Positions 1-10,859 of a stretch of DNA of 64,000 bases are shown piece after piece. The notes under the pieces were generated by a model. It was not told the origin of the DNA. It ran no database searches and was given only the letters and a program-made list of their open reading frames with translations. Position 1 is the stretch's first letter; the number at the start of each line of letters is the position of its first letter. Source of the DNA: Porpolomopsis calyptriformis (taxonomy: Eukaryota > Basidiomycota > Agaricomycetes > Agaricales > Hygrophoraceae); the NCBI GenBank assembly GCA_951640195.1, contig OX621163.1:930001-994000 (forward strand), written 5' to 3'. The position numbers and the translations under genes are program-made.

Positions 1-385
1 TTGACCCGAAACGAGTCAATGAGTATGGCCAGGTTTCGACGGAAGATGCGTTGACAGTTGATAGAAACGGAGAGAGTAGGAAGACTAAATAGACTTTCAT
101 GCCGAGCCCCGTGGATTGCGAATCACCTTGAAATTGAGCACCCCGCTTTGCGGGGAAACACATGCCTTCCCTCAACAGCCGTTTCAAGGTCTGATGTAAC
201 CAAACGAGGTGAAACGGCTCTCTATTGTTTTGACGACCGAGGTTTGTTTCGAGTCAGCGGGGCAAAGGACCATATCAATACCACTCTCAGCTTTGTCCGC
301 TTTTAGTTTGCTGCAAAATCGGAATCATTTTTCCGCCTCTTCATCGCCCTGCCTTTGCAGTGCCACCGTCATCAGCGTCCTTGAC
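1..385. other. Intergenic / upstream region, no gene seen
   Basis: No open frame here shows recognisable protein character or a splice pattern. The last 100 bases probably hold the promoter and 5' UTR of the gene that starts near 386. A gene that ends just outside the left edge cannot be ruled out. Confidence 0.5.
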
Positions 386-3269
386 ATGCTCGTCGACGAT
401 GACAAGCCGACATATACATGCAAATGTCTCAACATACGGATTCGACCCTTGCCATCTGCCCACACACCTCCTGCTGTCATTGTTCCCGAGTTCATCCCGG
501 TACATGTAGGAGATGAAGGGATCACAATCGTGAATAGAATCCAGCACACGCTTCGTCCAACTCCTAACTTCTTTCTAGGTTCATCCAGAGGTGACTCTAA
601 GGACGCGGTCGCGTTGTGTTCCCATCGATGGGACCTCTAAATGTAACCGGCACACCTCATTGACTTGTCTCATTTGCCAAACCCTCGCCTATCGGGTGCA
701 TCAAGTCGTACCGATGAACATTCAGGGGAAAGAAGGGCCACAGCACCCAACAGAGGATTGGGTAGAGCGAGAGATCATGAAAAGTCTTAATGGTTGGATC
801 GAAGTTCACCAAAGCTGTTTGGTAAGTGTCTTCCTCTGTGTCTCTATAGCTCGATTCGGTTGAGTAGCCTGATATGATACCGTCTATTCTGGTTCGACCA
901 ACGGACTCTGCAAAGTCTACTGTTGGTGGATCCAAAATAGGTGGCATCATACCAGTATACGAGCTACAGAACTGTTTCGTGCTGCAGAACCTACCTTTCA
1001 AACCTGCGGAGGCTTATATTGTGTTCCACCGTCAGACTGGTGACTCAATTGTCCAAGCGGCTAATTCCTTATCTTACTCGGATACCTTTCGTGTCGTTCT
1101 CCATACTGACCAACTTCCGCAATCACCGTCGACAGCGCCCAGCATTCTGCCTATTCTTCCGTCCCTACCTGACCCACCCTCGCCCCCAAATTCGCTCAAG
1201 TCCTTTTTACCACCTATGAAACCACTATTTCCTCCTGCACCCTTCACATCATCACACCCGACTTTTGTTCACTTTTCTACTCTTGCCGCTGACGAGTCTC
1301 GCAAGTTGCGAACTATAGCCGAGGAAGACATTTCCAAGGCGGTAGTTGACAAAGTCGCTCTTATCCATCTGGCTGAGGACAAACTTAGACAACAAGTTGA
1401 AATCCTATGGAAACATTTCCGAGAAGGTGTCAGCAAGGCCGAGCAGGACAGAGTCCAGAGTGCCAGGCGGCTAACTATTACGCGACATGGTGATAGTGAT
1501 AACCTGGCCGCGGCCAACAGCGAAGGAAACCCACCTACCGTTGTGTCCATACGTGATTTTACTCCCACTGCGACCCCACCTACAAGATCTGCGACCACCA
1601 CCCCTCGATTATCATCACTTTCAGCTTCCCTTGCAACGTCGTCTTTCCACCATCCAAAGGGAACACAGACTTGTGATGAAACTCCTCACCCACCCCCGCG
1701 TTCCCCCAGTCCTTCCTCTCCCCACTCAACCACCAACCCACCACTCTCGTCGCAATCGGATGGGTCATCAGGGCCCATCTCTCTGCGATCCGATGCCGCA
1801 GGTAGCAATATCCTCGGATCTTTTAAGCGAAGTATGGACCCAACCAAAGATTCCGTTGCCAGCTTCAACTACTTCACGAACGCTGAGGCTGATATGGCAC
1901 GAAAACAAGAGGCACCGGAAAAAGTTCAAGACCCAACTTCCCCTGAAATCACTCGTGGTCGTTCGGCAGTTGCACAGGACCCAAATGGGAACAGAACTCA
2001 TGGAACGTCCGATTCCCAAGCTAGCCATCAGCATCCGGTGCTCGCTAGCGAGGGCCCGGTTGATGAAACGTCAGATCATCTCGGACGGGAAGACGGATCA
2101 AGGGGAAAACGGAAGGTCACCTTTGACGTGAAGCCAGACGTTGTCACTATTGACAGCGAAGAAAATCGGGGAAATAGGACAAGTGCTGCCAGTGAAACGG
2201 AAGGAGGTCAGAATTTCTTGTTCCAAATACCTTCCAGAGCAACTAATGCCACGGGAAATGTAGACCTAATATTTGACCTTGAGGACGAGGGGAGCGAGCA
2301 CTCGTCTTTGGACTCTACTTCACAACCAGCACTGCCATTGACCGAACCTGCACATGGACAGCCGCGCCTCATTCGAAAGAGTAAGGCCTTCAACCATATA
2401 GGTTTACCCGAATCGTTCGTGGCTTTACGACCGATGTCGTTGCCTCTGCCTTCCCACATCCAGTCACCAAAAAGTCACGTCGAGTTCGATACCTCTCGTC
2501 GAGCTCCCCTGCAACCAACCAGAGACAGCAGGCGGAAACCAAGACCTCAACGACCATTGGAGGATGATCCTACACCCTTGGACGACCGCGAAGCCGAGAT
2601 CTTGAAGCTTGTCGCGGCAAGCACTCCTAGTCACCGAGGGGCATGGAAGAGAGATAGCAAGGCCTGGCAACTCTTCGTTCGCAAAAAGGACGGAAAACAT
2701 TCTTATTCAGGTATCATCCCAGAAGAGATCGAAGACGGAGATGTCGTCGATCTCCACAAGGGTATCTCGCCAGATAGGGGACAGCACGACAGTGATTTGA
2801 ACGGGTTGAATGGTGATAGTGAATCCTTCACTTTACTTATGCTGTACTGATGTAGAAATGCTGAGATGTAGGTGCATCTTCTAAGACCTCGCCACTAGTC
2901 GGTTCCTTGCCCATTGCGATAAATTCGGTGTCACGACCAAAAGAGGCTTTGAGCCTTGCATCGTATCAACCGATGACGTCCTTTTCCCAACCTCCCAGCT
3001 CGGATCCATTTTCCTCACCAGCTTACCGAAGGTCTTACCCTTCTTCCACAGCTCTGCGCAAGGCTGCATACGCGGAACGCGATCGGACACGGTCTATAGA
3101 CCCAGGGGCACTGGACTTCGCAGCCGAGGATGATGACGATGAGTCTGATGATGACGTTTCGATGTCTGGGGTGGCTGATGCGGGCGAGAGAGGACGAAGG
3201 CGGGCTCTGAGGATTCTGCAAGCTCTCAGTGAGCTTCCTGAACCTGGTATGTGGAGGAGTTTGGCTTGA
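386..3269 (+). CDS. Uncharacterised protein with N-terminal Cys-rich (zinc-binding-like) motif
   Basis: I do not recognise this gene. A four-exon model joins well: 386-529, 579-821, 868-2812 and 2872-3269, with introns of 49, 46 and 59 nt whose lengths keep the frame. The first two exons carry a CKC motif (YTCKCLNIRI) and later a CxxC (LTCLICQTLAYRV), a spacing that recalls small zinc-binding folds such as GFA/Mss4-like domains, but this is only a resemblance. A helical stretch (about codons 200-260) follows, then a long Ser/Pro/Thr-rich and charged region typical of disorder. The last exon has an acidic run (AAEDDDDESDDD) and ends with a short helix. The start is the ATG at 386, which precedes the Cys motif by nine codons. 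Function and location are unknown; the disordered, acidic tail would suit a nuclear or scaffold protein. Confidence 0.7.
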
Positions 3270-3498
3270 TGAACCTTTTTTTTTTAAATCATTATCGTAT
3301 GTCCTCGTAATTCTTCACTTGATCTGATCGCATTGTTCATTTGCTGTACCGCTATTGCATTTTGTATCTACGTTTTTGATGAGTAGTGGGGGTGTATGTT
3401 ATATTCTACTTTGCATTGGAGCACAATATAATGATAAGATTTTTTGGCTCGTCCACTGTATTTGTTAATAATTCAAGAGCAAGATGAATGTTACTTCA

Positions 3499-4801
3499 TT
3501 ACGTCGAGGTTTGACTTTCAACACGAGTGACGACTTCTTCCACCTTTGACTCATCTTTTTGTGACAGAGCATTATTCTCTGTGCCATCAGTTTCTCCCTC
3601 TGACTGACACCGTGAGCACGCGCATGCAAATCGCCACCCACGAGCAAGCTCCATCCGCCGTCGTCCTTTCGCCTCAGCGGGAGATTCACCAGCATGCTGG
3701 GTGACATCAACGTATGACACGGTGACTTCGTCACCCTTTTTAAGAACGCAATTTGCGATGAGGTGTAGCTCGGATGTGCCATTGCTAAATGACGGCCGAG
3801 CAGTCGGTGTGCATGAATGCGAGATCTAGACGGAGTGTGAACCATAAGACCAGCTAAAATCTTGTGGAGATCTTACATATGACGACACAGTGTAAAATCC
3901 GCTGCCGATTTGTCGGGCGGTGCCATAGGGTGTCCGTGTTTTCTCTACATTCTCTGGGCGTTCAGTGGAGAGAGGCTGAAGAGATATCAAGACACATATA
4001 TTCGATTGTTGAGAACCAAAAACTTTCCTTGTCATCTCTACCACCGCCGAAGCAAATTCCGTACATATTGTAACCCATTTTGCCTAAAAGCGTGGCGTGT
4101 CGTTCGTCCGTCACAAATTGTTCCAGCCCAGGAAGCGAGTTTCGCAGGACGTCACGCAGGAGCTTCATTTCCTCTTCGGGCGCAGGCACTTCGAGATAAC
4201 GCAATCTTTCGATGTGGTCGTACAGCGTATATTGGCCACCATCGGCCTCAGGGATGTCGGGGCCAAACGCAGGAGTGGCGTTGGGCATCATATTCGCAGT
4301 CTCGACGGCGACCTGTCGTGCGATGAATTTTGCGACGAGCAAAGGAGCAGCTTTTCCAGCGTGCTTAATGTAAGCGACGAAGTCCATCTGAGCCTTTTTT
4401 CTTTCCCCCAGGAGTTGGGGAGGCATTAGTGGCCCCATTTCAGATGGAAGCGGTGGCTCTAGACTAAAGAGGAGGTTGTGAGACTGAACGTTGGACTTGA
4501 CTTGGCAGTCTTTTGAACAGTATATGGTGTCGAAGGGATCCGAAGCTGGGACGATGGCCATGCCTTTCTGGATGTGACGAAGGCAGTGAGAGCAGTGGGT
4601 GCCTATGCCTTGGAGGTCGAAATCTAGTGCAGCAACCACGGGGTTCTCCTATAGATGGTTTGGTACGGCGTGCATGTGAATTATGCGGAGGGGACTTGCC
4701 TTGTAAATGATGTCGCCTGGAGCGAAATCTTTGTTGACAACCAATATTTTTTTTCGAATTTGAGAGCCGTTGGCTTCAGATACCTTGACTGAGACGTTCA
4801 T
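3499..4801 (-). CDS. SET-domain protein with degenerate MYND-like finger (SMYD-type)
   Basis: Putative protein lysine methyltransferase. Exon 1 (4801-4700) gives a start MNVSVKVSEANG and the first SET strand (KKILVVNKDFAPGDIIYKENP). The insert after it has CSHC and YCSKDC with a later His, a reduced MYND-like zinc finger. The SET core follows: GYNMYGICFGGG, then EKTRTPYG, RQIGSGFYTVSSY and the cofactor motif SHSC (SHSCTPTARPSF), then VTVSYVDVT and a CxCxxC post-SET cluster (FACACSRCQ). Intron 1 (4699-4649) is a GC-AG intron; a GT donor four bases further breaks the frame. The intron near 4010-3940 is ambiguous; a length of 1 modulo 3 is needed, and a donor GTTTTT with acceptor at CCCAG fits. 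The intron near 3860-3810 (GTAAGA...CTAG) is clear. Substrate is unknown. It lies 228 bp downstream of TOM20 on the same strand. Confidence 0.8.
4649..4699 (-). other. GC-AG intron in the SET gene
   Basis: On the minus strand exon 1 ends AAG and the intron begins GCAAGT and ends CTATAG, 51 nt. Both flanking exons are in phase 0 and encode conserved SET sequence, so the length must be a multiple of three. The nearest GT alternative gives 47 nt and breaks the frame. Confidence 0.75.
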
Positions 4802-5029
4802 AGATTTAGGTGGGAAGACCTCATAATAACCTGATTCCCGCGACGCAATTCTCAGTCTCGTGTATAGATCGTTCTCAACTCGATAAACTCACCTTCGACA
4901 CGATCCTTTGTCTGCGCACGTGGAGCGTGCATGAATGACAAAAAGCAAGTTTATTAGACAGAGCAAGAGACGCCAGGTTAACAAGGTGAGATAAGCAGAC
5001 ATGAATACGATATAAACCCCAACTCCATA

Positions 5030-5790
5030 CTATGGCGCGGGGGGTTGTGCATCAGGATCTGTGACTTTGTCCCATTCCTGGGAGGACGCTTCTGAGGGAG
5101 GGCCCCCTCTTGTAGGACTCGCGCCACCTTCCTCAGGAAGAGGTCGATCGTCCCGGGTCAACGAGGAAGGTGAACTCACGTCCAAGTTGGTCATTTCCAT
5201 GACGATCTGAAAAAATCGGGTGAGGGTGTGGTTCAAGTGCATGGTGATATGTTACCTTAAAGATAGGTTCCGGCACAGTCTTCTGGTAAATGACGATAAG
5301 TTCAACCGGGGAGGGATATACCCGAAGCGCCCTGTAAAAAGACATAGCGGCCGGCAGATAAAATAGAGGGCCTGGGGGTGAAGTGAAGTGAGAATTGGCG
5401 GGGAGTGAAATATGGTGAATCGGCTCACCTTGCGATGCAAGTTGTTCGCCCAAGCTGACTTGGGTCATGAAGTACTGCTCCCTTGCATCAACTGTCTTTG
5501 GGGGAGGATCCTCTTTCCGCACCGTTTCCAGGGCTGCGCGTAGCTCTTCGGTAGTGATCGTACTAGGCGAGTTCTCTGCTTCTTTTGATTGGGCAAGAGT
5601 CTTGTCTACTCGCTTTTTGTCCTTCCCTACAACGATCAGTTCCCATGATGCTAATAGGTAAATTTACGGGGGGCATACGCAGTCTTTTGCGGAAGTCAAC
5701 GTCATTCCTCCGCTTGTGGTCGAAATAAACGGCATACGTGAGGAACCCGCAGGTGAGGATGACGCTCGCGACAGTCAGGACATTGCGCAT
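5030..5790 (-). CDS. tom20: TOM20, mitochondrial import receptor subunit
   Basis: Receptor of the outer-membrane TOM complex that binds presequences. The start MRNVLTVASVILTCGFLTYA is an N-terminal membrane anchor, followed by the hallmark FDHKRRNDVDFRKRLR. The cytosolic domain continues with TLAQSKEAE, EYF-like REQYFMTQVSLGEQLA and a TPR-like helix pair (YLPAAMSFYRALRVYPSP, ELIVIYQKTVPEPIF). Four exons: intron 1 is 5678-5627 (GTATGC...GTAG); intron 2 starts GTGAGCC after LASQ; intron 3 starts GTAACATATC after EPIFK and ends TTTTTTCAG. The C-terminus is an acidic Pro/Ser-rich tail ending QPPAP. Length and order match fungal TOM20. It is divergent from psy2, with 216 bp between the start codons. 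Confidence 0.95.
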
Positions 5791-6006
5791 TGTGTGGGGA
5801 TGGAGAGCGTATTATATAAGAAAAGAAAATAATTCGGCCGGGCCGGTGCTCGGAGATTGCCGTCATTTGTTATCCCAAGCCACAGTTGCCAACGTTGAGC
5901 AGGAGCTTTTTCCAGCTTGCTTACCCAAACTCACGCGACGCTACACCGACGTTCCCCTTCCTTGCTTTCACGGCACCCGACCTCGCGGCCATTAATTTAC
6001 TCGGCC

Positions 6007-9000
6007 ATGAGCGGCGACGGCGAAGCCCACACATCATCTCCGTCCACTGCCTCCGCTGACCATGTTCAACCTGAATCTTCAGGTTCTACACCAGCCGCTC
6101 AAATGCCCTTTGCCGTCACAGAGTCACCGCCAACCGACCCCGGCGGTAAGTTGACGCCTCCTTCAGCCACTAACAATGCACACGTCGATCAACCGACCCA
6201 AGACTTTCATACCAGTATCGAGCTACACGAAGTAATCTCCTCCAAAACTGCGGAGGGTGCAGGCGTGTATTCGGACTGGGTTGCGAGATCTGCCGATACA
6301 ACGGGGGCAAGCGAGGACGGTCAGGAGTGGCTACCGGATGGGGAGCCTGAGTTGAAGCGCGTCAAGGTAATACTTTTCACTAATATCGGTTTGGATGGCT
6401 CCCCGAAGCTGTAAATGGGTCTGTACATTTGCAGACGACTTACACTCGGGCATTGATCCAATTTCCATTCTCATCCTTTGCACCCATCCCTCCCATCTTT
6501 CGAATGCCTCTAGAATAATCATTGACGTATTGACTTATTACAACCATTACCTCAAGGTCTATGAATTAATCGGCTCACGCTGGGTGGATCAAGGAACTGC
6601 CTTCTGTTTTGGCCAATTCCAAGAGGAAACAAACGAGGCCCGACTCATAGCTCGTTCTGAATCCAACTATCATGACGTGATACTTTCAACTGCCATTCGC
6701 TCTAATGACGTTTATCAACGGCAGCAGGGTGAGTTCTTTTATCGTTGTTCCATCCCCCGGTTCAGTATTCCTAAAGATCGTCGCTGAATATAATCCATTC
6801 GCCAGACACACTCATTGTATGGACCGAACCCGACGGCGTGGATTATGCCCTCAGCTTCCAGGATCCAGAGGGCTGCTTAGAAGTATGGAATTTCATTCTA
6901 GAGGTTCAGCGGCATATGAATGGCGGAGGTGAGTACCGCCTCAGCACATAAAGTTTACAAATTCTTCCGAGTGTTTGACTCGCGATTTATCCATTAGAAG
7001 ATCAAGCTCCTGTCTCCTCTTCATCCCCGCTTATCGGCACAGAGCAAACATCTGTAACTGCAACAAATATCCTCCGTTCAGGTCATCTGCCAACTCCACA
7101 ACTAGGAATCATCGGAGAGATAGAGCGGGCCATTCAGAATTTGGCGAGGACACCACCTGTCAAGGAACGAATATGCGAGTACATACAGCAGGAAGTGAGT
7201 AGGACTTCATTCCACATCTTCAATGCGGTGTACCTTAGTCTGAAGCGTCGTCGGAGCTAAACTGTGGATATGCCAGGATTATGTCAAATCTCTCATCGAC
7301 GTGATGACCCAAGCTGAAGATCTGGAGAGCTTGGAGAATCTCCATGCACTTTGCAGCCTCATGCAAACTATCCGTAAGCCAAAACCTTATGAGTGCCTAG
7401 ACCGCTAATCTCACCCATCTTCAGTCATGTTGAATGACCATAGCATGTATGAACACATCCTCGAGGACGACATTTTCTTCGGAGTCGTTGGTATGCTTGA
7501 ATGTTAGTTGCTTTCTGTTACCTATCCAATATCTTAAATTCTAATCCTTCTCTTTTAGATGACCCAGAATTCCCTACACACAAGGCCAACTACCGCGAAT
7601 TCCTTCGTCAGAGTTCACGTTTTCATCAACCCATTCCTATTCGTGATGACACCATTCAGAAAAAGATCCATCACACGTACAGACTGCAATTCTTGAAAGA
7701 TGTCGTACTCGCACGTGTACTGGACGATTCAACTTTCAACGTTCTCAATTCCTGCATCATCTTCAACCAAATTGATATCATCACACACGTGCAGCAAGAC
7801 CCAACCTTTCTGAACGAGGTGGTGCGATTATATGTGGACGACGATATGCTAAGTGGTGGAGGCATCAGGAAAAAGGAAGAGGAGAAAAGCGCTGCCGGTG
7901 ACGACATGGATGTGGATGTGAAACCCAATAACGAGCCTCCAGTGAACGGTGTCCTAGAGGGGAGTCAGCCGTCAAGCCCGACCTTTGCATCATTGGAAGA
8001 TCTCACTGAAGCAGCAATTAATCTTCGACGTGAAGTTGTGTTTTTGATTCAGCAACTGTGCGTTATGGGCAAGAACGTCCAACTCCCCGCAAGAATGGCG
8101 TTATTTCGCTCGTTGGTAGATCGGGGGATCCTATTTGCTGTGCAATGGGCACTTTCTCTTCCTGAGAAAAATGCGTCCTCGAAACCGATGATCTGCGCTG
8201 CGGGAGAAATTATGGCAGGCCTCTTGGATCATGATCTGAGTGGCGTCCGGGGGCACGTGCTGAAGCAGGTGGTGGCGATTGAAAAGGAGAGGGATGCGGG
8301 GAAAAAAGGTGCTGATAAGGCGGAAACTGTGCTGGCACTCATGTGTAAGATGCTGGCACAAAGCCAGGACTTGGCAGTGCAGTCTCAGGTCGGGGATGCC
8401 CTCAAGGTAATGATGGATGTCCCACAGACTGATAATGAAGCACAGGTGCGCGTGTCGCTATCTTTTGTCAAAGTAATGAGCACGAAAGTTTTATTGTCTC
8501 AGGCTGTTGTCAAAATCCTTGCGCGTAGCAAAGATGATCCAGCAACCGAAAAGTTTCTGGATTATTTCTACAAGCACTGCATTGACACCCTCTTCCGCCC
8601 ACTCGATCATGTCCCAGATTTCAAGCAACTAACTGGTGTGTTGCCCTATCCCTGTCCAACCGTGTCAGCGAGTTCGCTCAAAAGTGTCTCCCAGAACCCT
8701 TGCTCATTTTGACTCGGGAGAGAACCAACCTTTACTTATACTTATGCGACCTTCTGTGCAATTTCGCCAGCCAACACTCTTTTCGCAGTCATTTTTTCAT
8801 GCTTTCATCCAATATCTCGGTCCGCGTCGCTTCTCTACTAAGAACAAGAGACAAGCACCTGCGTCTCGGTATGTGTGCCTTTATCCCTAATCATCAGCCT
8901 GATGTCGTGCTCATTCTCGCTCGCAGCCGCTTTTCGGTTCTTTCGAACATGTCTCAAGTTGAACAACCGGAACCTTTTCAATCACTTGATAAAGCACGAT

Positions 9001-10173
9001 ATCCTCAAGCCCATCATTGATTTAACCATCCATGAGTCGAGGCGAGATAACCTCCTTGGCTCCTCCTGTCAAGAATTCTTCGAGCATATGCGAAGGGTAA
9101 GTTCTTTGCCTCTGAAAAAGTTTCGTCGTTCACGTTCCGCAGGAGAATTACAAGGAGTTGATCAAGCACTGCATGACAAGATACGAACCCGAAATTCGAA
9201 GATTAGCAGAAACCCCGCTTGGGAGATCCCGCTTCCACATGTTCATCCGTCGCTGGGAGATGAACAACGAACCTTTACCACCGGCGGAAGAGAAAACGGA
9301 CAAGTACGCCATTCTTCAAAGTCTATATTTTCTATATTAATTTCTGATCATTTTTGCAGGCGTACCGAATCACGTGCCTGGACTGGCCAAGGTCCTCACA
9401 TTGAAACAGAGGAAGAAGACTACTTCAATGCTGATGATGACGATGATGAATTCGTTCCTACTATCAGTTCACAATGGGTGCGAGGGCAGGCCCCACCATC
9501 CCCCATGAGAACCCTGAAACGAAAACGACGCTCGACTGCCTTGGGCAACATCATGGAGGTGCTCCGACCACCAAATCTAATGCAAATGCGGAAGTCATCG
9601 CTTGACATCCTCGTAGACTATAGTGAGGATGGTGATGATCTCGATGACTCCTCGATTGCGGATGATGAAAGACTTTCGTCCCTGCGCTCTCTTCTACCGT
9701 CCTCCCTCAATAAAAACCCGTTGCGATCCTCCTCGCCCTCGCCATTGTCTGCATCAACCAGCTCCAAGCTCTCACCCCGACCCTCAACACCACCTGTGCG
9801 GCCATCGTTGAGTGATGATAACGAAGACAACATTTTGGAGTCCCTGGTGCGACCTAAACCCCATCGCTCCTCGTCTGCCGGGATGCCCTCCAAGCTTACG
9901 ATGGGTCCCGTGCGACTAAGCGAGAAGAGGCGGCGGGAGGAGGACGACGACGACGGGTTACTGGAACGCTTGAGCCGAGCGAAGAAACCAGACTTTGGGA
10001 TCGACAAGGACGGTTCCACGACTGGTGACCGAGCTGGCTCGACAACAAGGATTGGCGACGACCCACCAAAGAAAATGAAGCTCAAGTTTGGTGCGACGAG
10101 CTTGGGGATAGCTTCGTCGCCTTCAACACCTGCGCCCCCAGAGCCTGGTGCAAAGGATGGAGACACTGGCTAG
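6007..10173 (+). CDS. psy2: Psy2/SMEK, regulatory subunit 3 of protein phosphatase 4
   Basis: Targets PP4 to phosphoproteins, for example in DNA-damage recovery. After a disordered Ser/Pro-rich N-terminus comes the PH-like domain (KRVK joined to VYELIGSRWVDQGTAFCFG, then TLIVWTEPDGVDYALSFQDP and CLEVWNFILEVQ). The SMEK core follows: LGIIGEIERAIQNLARTPP, SLIDVMTQAEDLESLENLHAL, MLNDHSMYEHILEDDIFFGV, then DPEFPTHKANYREFL, HHTYRLQFLKDVVLARVLDD and the armadillo-type repeats to FFEHMRR and YEPEIRRLAETPLG. The C-terminal part is acidic (FNADDDDDEF) and Ser/Pro/Lys-rich with a KRKRR basic patch. There are about ten exons; the first intron (6367-6556, 190 nt) is unusually long for this window, and the others are near 50-70 nt. 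The start is the first ATG in frame before the disordered leader. Confidence 0.93.
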
Positions 10174-10859
10174 CTTTGTTCATCTACCTACTCTCTTCAT
10201 TAATTGCTTATTTGTTGTCTGTATCCTGTCTGTTGTCACACACTAAATGTTGTAGAAAAGCGTACGGTATGGTACAGTCATACGCGCAATGCATCGTAAA
10301 ACACCATACAAACCCATGCTTTAGGTGCCAATATATTCATTATTTCTCAACCCTCGATGTGTTTCTAGTCGAATGAGAAATATCTTTCGTGATGAGATTT
10401 AGTATACATGATCGTGTAAATGGTACAAAGTACCTGAGGCAAGACTAACTAAACAAGAGCATAGGTAATAGTGCGAGATGTATCAACGAAAAGTAAACGG
10501 AAAAAGAAAGAAAAGTAAAAGAAACAGTATAGGGGGTTGTTGTTGTTGTTGTTGCATTGATAACATCGGAGCGGTTGCAATGAAAAAATACGTTAGGCCA
10601 CAGTGTATATATGAGCGTCAAAGGAATCAAGTTAATTGTTGGTTGAAAATATTGCCAGAGATCACAAGTCCGCAAGGTATGAACCAGAAGGATTCGAAGA
10701 CTGCGGGCGAATATATGGGGGATGAAGATGCCGTTATACATATATGTATTGCGAAATGCTTTGGGGGCCTTTCAGCTGGCCCTGACGGCCTCTAGGATTG
10801 TGGGCGGGAGGAATCGAAGCGATGTGAGAGAATTGATAATCGTTTGGGAGGCATCGGAG
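10174..10859. other. Convergent 3' intergenic region of psy2 and whi3-like gene
   Basis: About 690 bases between two stop codons with no gene-like frame. It should contain both 3' UTRs and terminators. It holds a (GTT)6 microsatellite at 10536-10554 and A/T-rich stretches; the small open frame across the microsatellite is low-complexity and was not called. Confidence 0.6.
10536..10554. repeat. (GTT)6 microsatellite
   Basis: Six perfect GTT units in non-coding DNA between the psy2 and whi3-like 3' ends. Confidence 0.85.

Noticed and set aside
9618..10166. 182-codon open frame on the minus strand
   Set aside because: It lies antisense to the acidic and Ser-rich tail of psy2; its composition simply mirrors that tail and there is no splice or start context.
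10478..10795. Plus-strand frame with a Cys run
   Set aside because: The Cys run comes from the (GTT)n microsatellite; no protein character on either side.
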